Both the position numbers and the translations under genes were made by a program. Positions 1 to 8,536 of a DNA stretch of 64,000 bases are shown here, piece by piece (the first letter of the stretch is position 1; each line of letters starts with the position of its first letter). The stretch comes from Chitinophaga agrisoli (lineage in GTDB: Bacteria; Bacteroidota; Bacteroidia; Chitinophagales; Chitinophagaceae): contig NZ_VUOC01000004.1 of the NCBI RefSeq assembly GCF_008386695.1, forward strand, positions 1,738,327 through 1,802,326. Direction: 5' to 3'. The notes beneath the pieces were generated by a model. The model worked only from the letters and a program-made list of their open reading frames with translations. It was not told the origin of the DNA and did no database searches.

Positions 1-93
1 AAAGCCGAATTAATCAAAAGGAAAATCAAACCACCAAAGTAAGCTGTAAAAATCGCAATTTCCAAATTCCCCCTGTTAAGAGGAAGGGAATTT

Positions 94-507
94 TTAGCAG
101 TACTGCTCAAAAGCGTCTGCAAGATTAGCGGCAATCATCTGCGCAGGACGGCCTTCTATCATGTGACGCTCAATGAAATGTACCAGCTCGCCGTTCTTAA
201 ATAGTGCGATAGAGGGAGAAGAGGGCGGGTAAGGTAACAGGTGCGAACGGAGCTGTTGTACAGCCGCCATATCAAAACCTGCAAAACTGGTGGCAAGACG
301 ATCAGGTTTCTTTTCGCTGTGCGCTACAGCCAGCAATACACCCGGACGGGCAGTGCCAGCGGAGCAGCCGCATACAGAATTGATCACTACCAGCGTAGTA
401 CCTTCTTTCTTCAATGTGTCATCTACTGCCTGAGGGGTCAGCAGTTCTTCAAAGCCATTATCTGTTAACTCTGCCTTCATTGGCATTACTAATTCCGCAG
501 GATACAT
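94..507 (-). CDS. BrxA/BrxB-family bacilliredoxin
   Basis: Thioredoxin-fold protein of 137 aa, the usual length of the BrxA/BrxB (YphP/YqiW) family. These proteins remove bacillithiol or other low-molecular-weight thiols from oxidised cytoplasmic proteins. Visible marks are the CGC active site at residues 46-48 in the stretch NSVCGCSAGTARPG, a C-terminal Cys137 and a cis-Pro-like segment (PSSPSIALFKNGE). There is no signal peptide. The gene stands alone, with a TAACTTTG box about 45 nt upstream of the start. An earlier in-frame Met is not available, so the start is well set. Family assignment is firm; the thiol used by this organism is not shown by the sequence. Confidence 0.9.
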   Translation of the reverse strand: MYPAELVMPMKAELTDNGFEELLTPQAVDDTLKKEGTTLVVINSVCGCSAGTARPGVLLAVAHSEKKPDRLATSFAGFDMAAVQQLRSHLLPYPPSSPSIALFKNGELVHFIERHMIEGRPAQMIAANLADAFEQYC

Positions 508-550
508 ATCTCTATAATTTTTACTTGTTTTTTAGGAATTTTTGATCCCA

Positions 551-585
551 CAAAGTTAATTATATCGCTCCACTTTTTAAAACAA
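551..585 (-). promoter_or_regulatory. Predicted promoter of the bacilliredoxin gene
   Basis: On the minus strand an exact Bacteroidota -7 box, TAACTTTG (551-558), lies about 43 nt before the ATG. A possible TTG -33 element is at 583-585, with a spacing of 24 nt that is longer than usual. The -7 box is the stronger part of the call. Confidence 0.45.
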
Positions 586-763
586 TCATTCCAAAAAGAC
601 TTTTTGTCATATAAATCAGTTAAAATAAGACATAGTGTCACGACCCCTAGGGCAAATACTGGCAATTTTTCTCTTTTTATGCCATGGTATTCCATTTGAT
701 TATGTTCAGGCGTTGACGAACAAAAACAAATAACTCAGTCAAACCAAAAAAACTTTATAAGCT

Positions 764-1213
764 ATGACACTCGTAAAATTTAATCATCACCCTGCACACA
801 GAACATTTGGCGGCTTAATCGACGAAGTATTTAATAATACCGCCCGCGTATGGAAAGACGATGTGCTGACCAACGATTTCTTTGGTACCTATCCCCCGGT
901 AAACATCCAGGAATCCAAAGAAACTTATGCACTGGATATATTAGTGCCCGGCTGGTCTAAGGAAGACTTCAAAATTAACCTGGAGAACAACGTGCTGACC
1001 ATCAGCGCCGAAAAGAAAGCAGAACAGAAAAATGAAGACCAGAAGCAGATCCGTCGTGAATTCAGCTTCCGCTCCTTCAAACGCTCTTTTAGCCTTGACG
1101 AAACAGTAGATGCTGAAAAGATCCAGGCTAAATATGAAAATGGAGTGCTGCAGGTACAACTGCCTAAGAAAGAGCAGGATTTACCTAAAAGCAAGTCCAT
1201 CACAGTTGCTTAA
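764..1213 (+). CDS. Hsp20/alpha-crystallin small heat-shock protein
   Basis: ATP-independent holdase chaperone of 149 aa that binds unfolding proteins in the cytoplasm. The alpha-crystallin domain runs from about residue 45 (YPPVNIQESKE) to the end. It includes the Bacteroidota-style VPGWSKEDFKINLENNVLTI segment and the terminal G-V-L motif (YENGVLQVQLPKK). The N-terminal region is short and Phe/His-rich, as in the Hsp20 class. The gene is monocistronic: a hairpin terminator follows 35 bp after the stop. I did not find a heat-shock operator in the 256 bp upstream. Confidence 0.93.
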   Translation: MTLVKFNHHPAHRTFGGLIDEVFNNTARVWKDDVLTNDFFGTYPPVNIQESKETYALDILVPGWSKEDFKINLENNVLTISAEKKAEQKNEDQKQIRREFSFRSFKRSFSLDETVDAEKIQAKYENGVLQVQLPKKEQDLPKSKSITVA

Positions 1214-1247
1214 GTGTTAAGGATCAATAGATTTAGTGGATTTTGTC

Positions 1248-1279
1248 AAGTCCTGGAGGTTATCTTCCGGGACTTTTTT
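1248..1279 (+). terminator. Rho-independent terminator after hsp20
   Basis: The stem AAGTCCtGGA pairs with TTCCgGGACTT across a short loop and is followed by a run of six T. It lies 35 bp after the hsp20 stop. Confidence 0.8.
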
Positions 1280-1374
1280 CATTTATACCCCGTCAAATAC
1301 TATTATATAATTCACACAAACGTTTAACGGCTATGCTATTTTAATATGATAATTTGCCTTCTAACCAAACTAAT

Positions 1375-2235
1375 ATGGCACGCAAAGCCAAATACAGGTG
1401 GGCAATAGCCGGAAAACTCTATAACGCAGTTGAGAAAGCTGTGATAGGCACTGCGTTACGAAAAAGCGCGGACAGCCGGGAGCATCAAAATATCAAGCTG
1501 ATATTTGACTATGTCTTCTTTCACATCCTGCTTATCCTGCCGGAGATCTTCTTTACGCTATACTATCAAAATACCACACAATTACTACTTTATCCCTTTT
1601 TCCTGCTTATGTGCCTGCTGTGCATGGCCATGCTGAAAAAGCGGGTACCCACGCAAACCACCGGTGCGGTGGCGGCATTAAGCACGCTTTCGTTTTCTAT
1701 AATGTCCTCGTTCCTTAATAATCAGGACATTTCCCTGCTGTACGCCATTATCTGGATCTTGAGCATCTTCTTTTGCTATCTCACCACCAACCTGACTACC
1801 ACCCTGTTACTGGGCAGTCTGTTGTGTGGTTACCTGGGACTGGCAGCTTTTATTAAGAGCAGCCACCTGGTGCTATTCCCTTCCCCTGCATACACCACGG
1901 AGAACATTTACGGGGCGGCGCCTGTGCTAACAGCCTTATTTATCCTGTTCATTATCCGGGTACTGGGGCGCCATTACCATAATATTATGATCCTGGAGCA
2001 GCGGCGCACTATGCAGCAGCAGAAACAACATTCCGCCCTGATCCGCCAGAACCTTACCAAACAGTTCATCCTGGTAAAGGGCCTTTCCCGCTCCGGTAAG
2101 ACCCGTTACCTGGAAGGTGATCTGGAACTGCTGGAGGCCTGCTTTACGGAGATAGAGAAACAATGCGAAACAGCCATCGGCCTGCTGCAGCACTCCAATC
2201 TTGAAGAGGGTACAAATAAAAAAGCTCCCCAGTAA
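1375..2235 (+). CDS. Six-TM integral membrane protein of unknown function
   Basis: A 286-aa protein whose start was set at the ATG in MARKAKYRW; an in-frame TTG 21 nt upstream is less likely. After a basic, cytoplasmic N-terminus (about 45 aa) there are about six hydrophobic segments. They are centred on FHILLILPEIFF, LLYPFFLLMCLLCMAML, ALSTLSFSIM, YAIIWILSIFF, LLLGSLLCGYLGL and ALFILFIIRVLG. A charged, partly coiled C-tail of about 90 aa follows. The layout resembles the membrane sensor half of a histidine kinase or cyclase, but no catalytic domain follows. The tail holds GLSRSGKT, which fits the Walker A pattern by letter, yet no nucleotide-binding fold can fit in the remaining ~60 residues. 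No function assigned. Confidence 0.75.
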   Translation: MARKAKYRWAIAGKLYNAVEKAVIGTALRKSADSREHQNIKLIFDYVFFHILLILPEIFFTLYYQNTTQLLLYPFFLLMCLLCMAMLKKRVPTQTTGAVAALSTLSFSIMSSFLNNQDISLLYAIIWILSIFFCYLTTNLTTTLLLGSLLCGYLGLAAFIKSSHLVLFPSPAYTTENIYGAAPVLTALFILFIIRVLGRHYHNIMILEQRRTMQQQKQHSALIRQNLTKQFILVKGLSRSGKTRYLEGDLELLEACFTEIEKQCETAIGLLQHSNLEEGTNKKAPQ

Positions 2236-2406
2236 TGCTGAAGAGCCTATTCCATGGCATGGGTTAAGGAAAAAATTTCAAAGGCGTTAGGGAAAAATAA
2301 GACGGATGAATTCTGGAGACCACAAAGATATGTCACCCCTTCCCTATTCCGTAATACCAAAAAGTTGTAATTTTTAACATTCCTTTCACTTATTATTTAC
2401 TTTAAT

Positions 2407-2886
2407 ATGTTACTGATTTCTTCTCTGCGCCCCTTGTTCCTTTTATTGCTTTGCTGGAGCACCAACACTACGCCGAAGGCAGCCCCATTGCAGGATGGCG
2501 AGGAGGCAGCCGTTAAAAAGACCATTGGACAATTGTTTGAAGGCATGCATAAGGGCGATAGCAGTCTGGTAAAGGGCGCGTTCGCCCCGGGCGCCGTACT
2601 GCAGACCATCAGCAGTCCGGCTGGCAAACCGGTTGCGGTACGGACTGAACCATTACAGGAGTTCCTTAATGCGGTAGGTAAGCCTCACACGGACGTGTGG
2701 GATGAACGTATCGAATACGGGCATATCGCTATTGATGATAAGCTGGCCAGTGTATGGACGCCCTATAAATTTTACTTGGGACAGCAGTTCAGCCATTGCG
2801 GAGTAAACTCCTTTCAACTGGTAAAACTCGAGGAAGGCTGGAAGATCGTGTACGTGATAGATACCCGGAGAAAGCAGTGTAACTGA
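2407..2886 (+). CDS. Secreted NTF2-like (SnoaL/lumazine-binding type) protein
   Basis: A 159-aa protein with an N-terminal hydrophobic segment (residues 2-17) that looks like a signal peptide. An NTF2-like cone domain follows: VKKTIGQLFEGMHKGDSSLVKGAF at the start and WKIVYVIDTRRK at the end. The pattern of a leading helix, then AVLQTI and FxLVKLEEGWKIVYV, is that of the Bacteroidota putative lumazine-binding/NTF2 family, which is usually annotated without a known substrate. It likely acts in the periplasm. It ends against a bidirectional terminator shared with the convergent arginine decarboxylase gene. Confidence 0.7.
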   Translation: MLLISSLRPLFLLLLCWSTNTTPKAAPLQDGEEAAVKKTIGQLFEGMHKGDSSLVKGAFAPGAVLQTISSPAGKPVAVRTEPLQEFLNAVGKPHTDVWDERIEYGHIAIDDKLASVWTPYKFYLGQQFSHCGVNSFQLVKLEEGWKIVYVIDTRRKQCN

Positions 2887-2993
2887 TAGTATTTTCACCA
2901 TTTAGGCGCAAGTATATCTTAAGCGAACCTCAAGCGAACCTAAACCGAAGGAGCGCCCTTCCTGGAACTTGTTAAAATACTATTACAAAAAGT

Positions 2994-3020
2994 AAACCCC
3001 TCCAAAAATGGAGGGGTTTT
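2994..3020. terminator. Bidirectional terminator between the NTF2-like gene and the arginine decarboxylase gene
   Basis: AAACCCCTCC pairs perfectly with GGAGGGGTTT around a loop of about six nt. A-rich and T-rich flanks let it work on both strands. It sits between two convergent genes. Confidence 0.85.
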
Positions 3021-3044
3021 CAGGTGGATTACTAACCCATTTTT

Positions 3045-4442
3045 TTAATAACCCAAAATCTTTAACATACTCTGGGCGCTCTGCTCTTTGGCATACAGCC
3101 AATCCTTGAGCTGCCCGTTTTTGTCGTATCCTACAATTACGTGTTTCGGTGATGGGATGAGGCAGTGTTTAATACCTCCATAGCCGCTTAGCTGATCCTG
3201 GTAGGCGCCTGTATGGAAGAAGCCGATGTACAACGGCTCCCCATTACTTAGCTTGGGCAGGAACACCGCGTTGATATGCTCTTCCGAAGTATAGAAGTCA
3301 TACCCATCGCAGGTAAGCCCTCCCAGGTGCACCTCCTGGTACTCCTGGTCCCATTTGTTGATGGGCAGCATCAGGAACTTTTCCCCTATGCCCCAGGTAT
3401 CCGGCAGTGTAGTAATAAAAGAGCTGTCAATCATATACCAGTTCTCACGGTCGTTCTGCATCTTCTCGCCTATTACACTGTATATCACTGCGCCGCTTTC
3501 GCCTACTGTATAAGAACCAAATTCTGTGTAGATGTCCGGTACGGGTACCTTGTTCTTCTTACACACATTCTTGATAGTGGCTACGATCTCGTTTACAATG
3601 TAGTTATAATCGTAGTCAAAACCGAGGGAATGTTTAATCGGAAAACCTCCTCCTATATTAATACTATCCAGTTCCGGGCAGATCTTCTTCAATTGGCAGT
3701 AAAGGTTCAGCACCCTGTTGAACTGGCTCCAGTAGTAAATATCGTCCTTAATACCTTTGTTCATGAAAAAGTGCAGCATTTTCAGCTCGAACTTATCATT
3801 GCCTTTTAACTTATCAACATAGAACTCCAGTATATCACGGGAGCGGATGCCTAAGCGGGACGTATAAAAGTCAAAGGTGGGCTCCTCTTCAGCTGCTATC
3901 CGGAGGCCGAGTTTAACCGGCTCCTTAGGGCGTACATGCTTCTGGTACTCCTCCAGCTCTTCCTTATTATCCAGCACGGGTATCACATTCTTGAAGCCGC
4001 TGTTAATAAGGCGGGATATTGCCCGGGTATATGATTTGGTCTTATATCCGTTGCAAATTACAAAGGTCTCTTTACTTATCTTCTTCCGTTCGTATAATTT
4101 ATTGATAATATCAATATCGTATGCGAAAGATGTTTCGATATGCACACCATGCTTCAACGTTTCCTCCATAATAAAGGAGAAGTGAGAGCTCTTGGTGCAG
4201 TAACAATAATAATAATTCCCGTCGTACCGGTTCTTTTTAATGGCATCCTGGAACATCTTTTTGGCCTTGTTCACCTGCATTCCAATTTTGGGCAGGTAGG
4301 TCAACTTGAACGGCGTGCCATATTTATCGATCAACGCCTTAATATCCAGTCCATTAAACTCCAGGTAGTTATCCTTCACCTCAAATCCATCCTGGGGGAA
4401 TTCAAAGGTTTGATTCACGAGATCCGTGTAGGTGTTGTTCAT
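3045..4442 (-). CDS. speA: Arginine decarboxylase-like fold-type III PLP enzyme
   Basis: A 465-aa PLP enzyme of the alanine racemase fold (type III), close to the short arginine decarboxylases found in Bacteroidota. It would convert arginine to agmatine for polyamine synthesis. The PLP lysine is K84 in YYCYCTKSSHF. The phosphate-binding GGGFP is at 264-268 and the C-terminal catalytic Cys is C378 in CDGYDF. It lacks the long N-terminal and inserted domains of E. coli SpeA (about 630 aa). No agmatine deiminase or carbamoylputrescine amidase lies nearby, so substrate specificity is inferred from family resemblance. A related diaminopimelate- or carboxynorspermidine-type decarboxylase remains possible. 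Confidence 0.75.
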   Translation of the reverse strand: MNNTYTDLVNQTFEFPQDGFEVKDNYLEFNGLDIKALIDKYGTPFKLTYLPKIGMQVNKAKKMFQDAIKKNRYDGNYYYCYCTKSSHFSFIMEETLKHGVHIETSFAYDIDIINKLYERKKISKETFVICNGYKTKSYTRAISRLINSGFKNVIPVLDNKEELEEYQKHVRPKEPVKLGLRIAAEEEPTFDFYTSRLGIRSRDILEFYVDKLKGNDKFELKMLHFFMNKGIKDDIYYWSQFNRVLNLYCQLKKICPELDSINIGGGFPIKHSLGFDYDYNYIVNEIVATIKNVCKKNKVPVPDIYTEFGSYTVGESGAVIYSVIGEKMQNDRENWYMIDSSFITTLPDTWGIGEKFLMLPINKWDQEYQEVHLGGLTCDGYDFYTSEEHINAVFLPKLSNGEPLYIGFFHTGAYQDQLSGYGGIKHCLIPSPKHVIVGYDKNGQLKDWLYAKEQSAQSMLKILGY

Positions 4443-5033
4443 CTAAATCTGTGAATGAATTTTAGGTTAATAATAAAATTTAAACTCAGGCTTAGCTGGA
4501 AAACTCCTGGTTTACACACCTACGTCAGTTCGAAACCCAGCAAAATTGGTTGCAAAGCTAAATATTTTGTTCTATTGCCGGGACAAAAAATTTTCATCTT
4601 TTTGGGGGGAACGGTCATATAAGAGTAAATAATTACGAATCAACATATTAAGTAGGTAACAGGGAATTTAACGCGGGGAGATTGACTGGCGCATTATTGA
4701 GCCAACCAGATATTAACTATCTGTATATCAAATAGTTATTGATTCCCACAGCTACCTCCTGACCCCGGTAGCAATTAACCGGCTCATGTTCAAATGGTTA
4801 GTAAGATCAAAAGGCCGGCTTCCGGGTGCTTACGACAGTACATAAGGTATAGGTAAACCCACCTTTGGCGTCTGGCAGTGGATGGCTAAACAGCATGCAT
4901 TCGCTGCCAGATACCCAATAACCATCCATTGCCCTTTTTCCACCGGTAAATACCAGGCCTGGCCCCTGCCGGTCGTCAATACATAATACCGGCCGCAGCT
5001 GTATTTACACTGGTAACAACTGCCTTGTCTGCT
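4443..5033. other. Gene-free interval upstream of the arginine decarboxylase gene
   Basis: No convincing gene in about 590 bp. It holds the predicted promoter at 4553-4587. It also has two interleaved short inverted repeats: TCTGGCAG/CTGCCAGA (4870-4911) and TGGATGG/CCATCCA (4879-4928). Confidence 0.5.
4553..4587 (-). promoter_or_regulatory. Predicted promoter of the arginine decarboxylase gene
   Basis: On the minus strand TTTG (4584-4587) is followed after 23 nt by an exact TAGCTTTG -7 box (4553-4560). The implied leader is about 105 nt. Confidence 0.5.
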
Positions 5034-5684
5034 TTAGCGTAACGGATTCTGCTGCAGCATGGCCAGGCTGTGTTTGCCTTCGCAGAAGATCAGGTCCAGT
5101 ATACTCAGGTTGGGTATAAACCCCGTTCTCTCCTGGAACACCTGGGTGTATTCCGGACCCTGCCATTGCGCTTCCCGGGCAGCCGGTTTTAGAAAGTCCC
5201 GGCTATCAGTAATGCCGGTAGCTGGGTCATACTTCTTTTCATACTTGTCGGTAAAAGTTATCTCACCATCATACCCCAATATCCGGTTAGCCCATTCGAA
5301 GCATGCCATATTCCAATCCAACAGGAATTCGAACGGCTTTTCATAAAGTCCCTGGAGATCGTCTTCATAATATTCGAACCAGGGGGAACGGCGGTAAGCA
5401 GACACCAGGGTCTTCCAATGGAGGTCTTGCCATTTTTCTTCATTGCTGATCCGGACATCCTTCATGACGGTCCGCTGGTTTTTTCCTTTGGCCAGGGGAA
5501 CGCTCAAAAGGATAGGACCATTAGGCCCTGCAATGTAGCAACGGTTGCGATAACTGAGCTTTTGATAGTGCTCATATCTCTCTATCTGTAATATGTGGTG
5601 TTTAATTAAAGTTGTATAGTAAGAAATTACTGGAAAGTATTGTGATTCAATGATTAATGTTGTGTTATTTGCTAGTTCTGTCAT
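5034..5684 (-). CDS. WbqC-like family protein
   Basis: A 216-aa cytoplasmic protein with the hallmarks of the WbqC family. The N-terminal IESQYFPVISYYTTLIKHHILQIE is followed by YRNRCYIAGPNGPILLSVPL. The LSVPL-KG-NQ block, the WxxxHWKTL core and the terminal NLSILDLIFCEG follow in order. WbqC-like proteins often sit near polysaccharide genes, but their biochemical role is not settled. Here the neighbours give no pathway context. The start is the only ATG that keeps the conserved N-terminal block. It appears monocistronic. Confidence 0.85.
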   Translation of the reverse strand: MTELANNTTLIIESQYFPVISYYTTLIKHHILQIERYEHYQKLSYRNRCYIAGPNGPILLSVPLAKGKNQRTVMKDVRISNEEKWQDLHWKTLVSAYRRSPWFEYYEDDLQGLYEKPFEFLLDWNMACFEWANRILGYDGEITFTDKYEKKYDPATGITDSRDFLKPAAREAQWQGPEYTQVFQERTGFIPNLSILDLIFCEGKHSLAMLQQNPLR

Positions 5685-6374
5685 AATGTCAAAATTTGTA
5701 ACGAACGATGTAAAAACCTATGATATCAGTTGTTGAGCATTCTAAGATTATCCAATTAATAATTCACTTTAAGTACCTGTAAAACAGTTCATAGAAAAAT
5801 AAAAAATATGCTATAAAAGTTAGCAAAATGGCTGTTAAAGCAAAATTTTAGATGAATGCAAAAATACTAAAGTAATTAGTACCTTTTTTATTCATTTTCA
5901 AGCTGTTTTAAAGCTTTAAGTGAAACATGAGGCGGAGGGTTAAGGAAGCGGAATTAAGTGTAAATCTGGAGAAAAACGATACGGCTGGGGTTGGTATGCT
6001 CCTGCCCCGGCAGTTAAAAAATGGTCCTACACTCGATAAGGATGGGGCTGGTTAATTTGGATTCTGGTTGTCGTAATTGATAAACCTTGAGATGAGAAAT
6101 TCAATTTTATAACCGGGTTCTATCGGTAACAACAGAGAAGATATTGATCCCAAAAACAGGTAAACTGGCAGCGGCGCGATCGTCTAAAATCGGCATTAAA
6201 CGATTTAATATGACTGAAAATCGAACTGATTTAACGCCGGAAAATATGAAAATCGACCAGTTAATAGATTGGAATTTGCCGATTTCGATGAGGGAAAAAC
6301 AGGGTTAGATTGGTTCAAAAATAGTCGAAGTTGACTGATTATTGTTGATGGTAATCGACAATTCCCGATATTAA

Positions 6375-6808
6375 GTGCCAAATATTGCGTTAAGATTTGC
6401 CGATAAATGGGAAGAAAATTGATCCCCCTGAGGTAGGATAAATCGGAATTTGTCGATATTAAAGCAGGATATTGCCTTAATATCTGTTGGTAATTGGGAA
6501 GAAAATCGATCCATCTGTGGCGATATAAATCGGCTTTTGTCGATATTAAACGACAAATATTGCGTTAAAATTTGCTGGTAAATGGAGAGGAAATCGATCC
6601 ATCAGCGGCGACAAAAATCTGCATCGCTGGCATCACAAATCGGCCTTTATCGATATTAAACGTCAGATACTGTGTTTACCTTGCCGTCAAATGGGAGGAA
6701 AATCAATCCCTATTATTAGCGATATAAATCGGCATTTGTCGATTTGAAGTACCAAATGCTGCGTTTAATTTGCCCCATGAATAGAAAAATCGATCCATTA
6801 TTGGCAAC
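6375..6808. repeat. Degenerate ~87-bp tandem repeat, about 4.7 copies
   Basis: The units run 6375-6462 (88 bp), 6463-6549 (87), 6550-6659 (110, with an internal insertion), 6660-6748 (89) and a partial 6749-6808. Each full unit ends in CGATATTAA or CGATTTGAA. Shared landmarks are AAATATTGCGTTAA near the start, AAAATCGATCC in the middle and GATATAAATCGG near the end. Weaker AAATCGA-type words extend left to about 6190. On the minus strand the 87-bp period equals 29 codons. Two adjacent units are open there and encode repeats around FNIDK and DRFSSQLPT. Confidence 0.8.
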
Positions 6809-7098
6809 ATAATTTGCAGAAAATGCATTGAGAATATGGTTTGCAATGATAATAAATGGGATAAAATGTAACTCCCAGATCGGATTTTAGCGATACCGGA
6901 TGATGTCAATGCGAAGCCTGAGCGTCACGTAAAAAAGCCGGCTACCGAGCATAAACTACAAAAAAGGTATCATTCCCCTACTTTTTCACTTGGTAAAATA
7001 GTATCAGTTCTTCCCTTTCATCTTTCGTTTACCATTCCATATTTGTTTAGATTTTGTGAATTTTATGAGGCTGCTTTCGGGGCTACCGGTATTTCGGT

Positions 7099-7106
7099 TA
7101 ATTTTG
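7099..7106 (+). promoter_or_regulatory. Promoter -7 box of the LEA14-like gene
   Basis: An exact TAATTTTG lies only 4 nt before the ATG at 7111. A TTTC at 7075-7078 is a possible -33 element, 20 nt upstream. If used, the mRNA would be leaderless or nearly so. Confidence 0.45.
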
Positions 7107-7110
7107 GCGC

Positions 7111-7569
7111 ATGAAGAAAAGTCTCCGTCTTATTCTAGTGATATTAGCCGTTTGGGGCATGGCCAGTTCCTGCGAGAAAGTTAAAGATCTGCAGTTTGTG
7201 CGGGTAGCCGGTATAGCCCTTGATAACCTTGGTTTTAGCAAAAGTATTGTACGGATGACTCTGGCTTATTATAACCCTAATAACTTCAATCTGCAGCTAA
7301 AGGATGCGGATTTTGATCTTTTCTTCGATGATACCCAGGTAGGCCACTCCATACAGGATACTGTGATCCGCATACCGGCAAAGGACACTTTTTACTTCCC
7401 GGTAAAGCTGGAAGTAAATATGGAGAACGTCTTCAAAAATGCCTGGAGCGCTTTGGCCAATAAAGAGGTTACTATCAGGGCCACCGGGAATTGTAAGGTA
7501 GGCAAAGGAGGCATTTATTTTCCATTCCCTATTAAATGTGAAACCACCCAGCCGTTAAAATTCTTCTAA
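7111..7569 (+). CDS. LEA type 2 (LEA14-like) lipoprotein
   Basis: A 152-aa lipoprotein: basic start, hydrophobic segment and a lipobox-like SSC at Cys21. A single LEA14/WHy beta-sandwich follows. Typical blocks are LDNLGFSKSIVRMTLAYYNPNNFNLQLKDADFDLFFDD and the late IRIPAKDTFYFPVKLEV. In bacteria this domain is found in envelope proteins linked to desiccation or stress, but the mechanism is unclear. It probably sits on the inner face of the outer membrane. The start follows a TAATTTTG box by 4 nt. Confidence 0.8.
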   Translation: MKKSLRLILVILAVWGMASSCEKVKDLQFVRVAGIALDNLGFSKSIVRMTLAYYNPNNFNLQLKDADFDLFFDDTQVGHSIQDTVIRIPAKDTFYFPVKLEVNMENVFKNAWSALANKEVTIRATGNCKVGKGGIYFPFPIKCETTQPLKFF

Positions 7570-7769
7570 TCAGCGCCAAGAGGTTTTCCGCACCGTGATG
7601 AGGTTACCATTGCTATTTATGCAGGGGCAATGATTGTCTTCAACGGTATTTAGAGATTGTCTTCAGCGTTATTTATACGCTCATTCCATCATGCATAGGC
7701 TTGATAATCCGCAGATTGCAACGATGTCGATCTGATATTGGTCCGCAGGTCTGCTTATAACTTTATCCG

Positions 7770-8336
7770 TTAATCCCTCTGCCCGTTAACCGATTTCAGG
7801 ATATCAATAATTTGCAGGATATGCTTGCTTTCAGCCAGTTCTTTTATAGGGGATAGATCCAATACCTCCCTGCGTACCCGGTTCAGGGTGGCGAGATCAA
7901 TGGTGGTGATCAACTCATGTTTCAGGTAAATCCATAAGGCAATAGCCGTTTTCAGGACGGTGGCTTTTACGCGTACGCTATCCGGGGAATAGCGTCCGGG
8001 ATGCAGGTGGATGTACCGCTCCTCCTCCTTCCCTGCCCGTAAGATCCATGCGGAATGATCCGATAGGATGATAGTACGGTAACCGTGATGGTCCTGCAGC
8101 CAGCTGGCGTATTGAGTGTGCGAGGTAATGCCGTTTGCTGCTAATGCCAGGATGGTCTCCCGGGCAATGTCTGTTTCACTTAGCCGCCCCAGGTAGAGGT
8201 CCATTTGTGAATTGCCCAGCACTTTTAGCCGCTGCGGCAGCTCCGCCACCGGACAAGAGGCTATTAAATGACCGATGGCCCCCAGGTGGTGTTTCAGGGC
8301 GTTGAATAATACGTTATGCGTGCCGGGAATTGACAT
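7770..8336 (-). CDS. Conserved-looking protein of unknown function
   Basis: A 188-aa soluble protein that I cannot place in a family. It has no signal peptide or membrane segment. It looks like a real gene: codon use matches its neighbours and it has an ordered mix of helix and strand (LFNALKHHLGAIGHLIASC at the start, a central YASWLQDHHGYRTIILSDHSAWILRAG). The C-terminal half is helical, around TAIALWIYLKHELITTIDLATLNRVRREVL. The core GYRTIILSDHSAWIL with a following HLHPGRYSP could be a small alpha/beta domain. It stands alone between an 18-bp direct-repeat tract upstream and a plain intergenic stretch downstream. Confidence 0.65.
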   Translation of the reverse strand: MSIPGTHNVLFNALKHHLGAIGHLIASCPVAELPQRLKVLGNSQMDLYLGRLSETDIARETILALAANGITSHTQYASWLQDHHGYRTIILSDHSAWILRAGKEEERYIHLHPGRYSPDSVRVKATVLKTAIALWIYLKHELITTIDLATLNRVRREVLDLSPIKELAESKHILQIIDILKSVNGQRD

Positions 8337-8344
8337 ATTGCGCT

Positions 8345-8440
8345 GGGAATTGGAATTTTAAGCCAGATCTCTAAACCAGAGATTGGATTTAAAGCCGGGA
8401 ATTGGAATTTAGCCAGGAATTGGAATTTAGCCAGGGATTG
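8345..8440. repeat. 18-bp direct repeats (GGAATTGGAATTTAGCCA)
   Basis: Two exact tandem copies lie at 8398-8415 and 8416-8433. Looser copies precede them at 8345-8366 and about 8379-8397, and a partial one follows. The tract lies just upstream of the minus-strand unknown gene ending its start at 8336. Confidence 0.75.
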
Positions 8441-8480
8441 ACTAATAAAGTCTGTGTTGACATGTCCCCCTGGTTGACAT

Positions 8481-8515
8481 AAAAAAATCCCGTTCCAGTG
8501 TTACCGGAACGGGAT
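8481..8515 (-). terminator. Terminator of the HMA-like gene
   Basis: On the minus strand ATCCCGTTCC pairs with GGAACGGGAT around a short loop and is followed by seven T. It lies just past the stop of the HMA-like gene. Confidence 0.85.
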
Positions 8516-8536
8516 CCATATCTCTTGTTTGATAAA

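Larger units (their letters stand above)
5685..7110. other. 1.4 kb gene-free tract with a degenerate repeat array
   Basis: No gene can be supported here. The first ~450 bp are AT-rich and unremarkable. From about 6150 the sequence becomes full of AAATCGAT-like words. An ~87-bp tandem array fills 6375-6808. The last 15 bp hold the -7 box of the LEA14-like gene. Confidence 0.6.

Noticed and set aside
64-94. Hairpin AAATTCCC...GGGAATTT at the left edge as a terminator
   Set aside because: Stem is imperfect and its plus-strand T-run would need a gene to the left, which the window does not show.
489-695. 68-aa minus-strand open frame upstream of the bacilliredoxin gene
   Set aside because: Overlaps the start of the bacilliredoxin gene, has no recognisable domain and lies in plain AT-rich spacer holding the promoter.
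2215-2252. Terminator overlapping the end of the six-TM gene
   Set aside because: AGCTC/GAGCC pairing is short, lies over the stop codon and has no T-run on the plus strand.
4443-5033. tRNA or riboswitch in the spacer before the arginine decarboxylase gene
   Set aside because: GTTCGAAACCC looked like a T-arm, but no acceptor stem or anticodon arm can be drawn around it.
6371-6909. Two minus-strand frames (61 and 68 aa) in the 87-bp array
   Set aside because: They are open only because the repeat period is a codon multiple; frames break between units and no start signals are seen.
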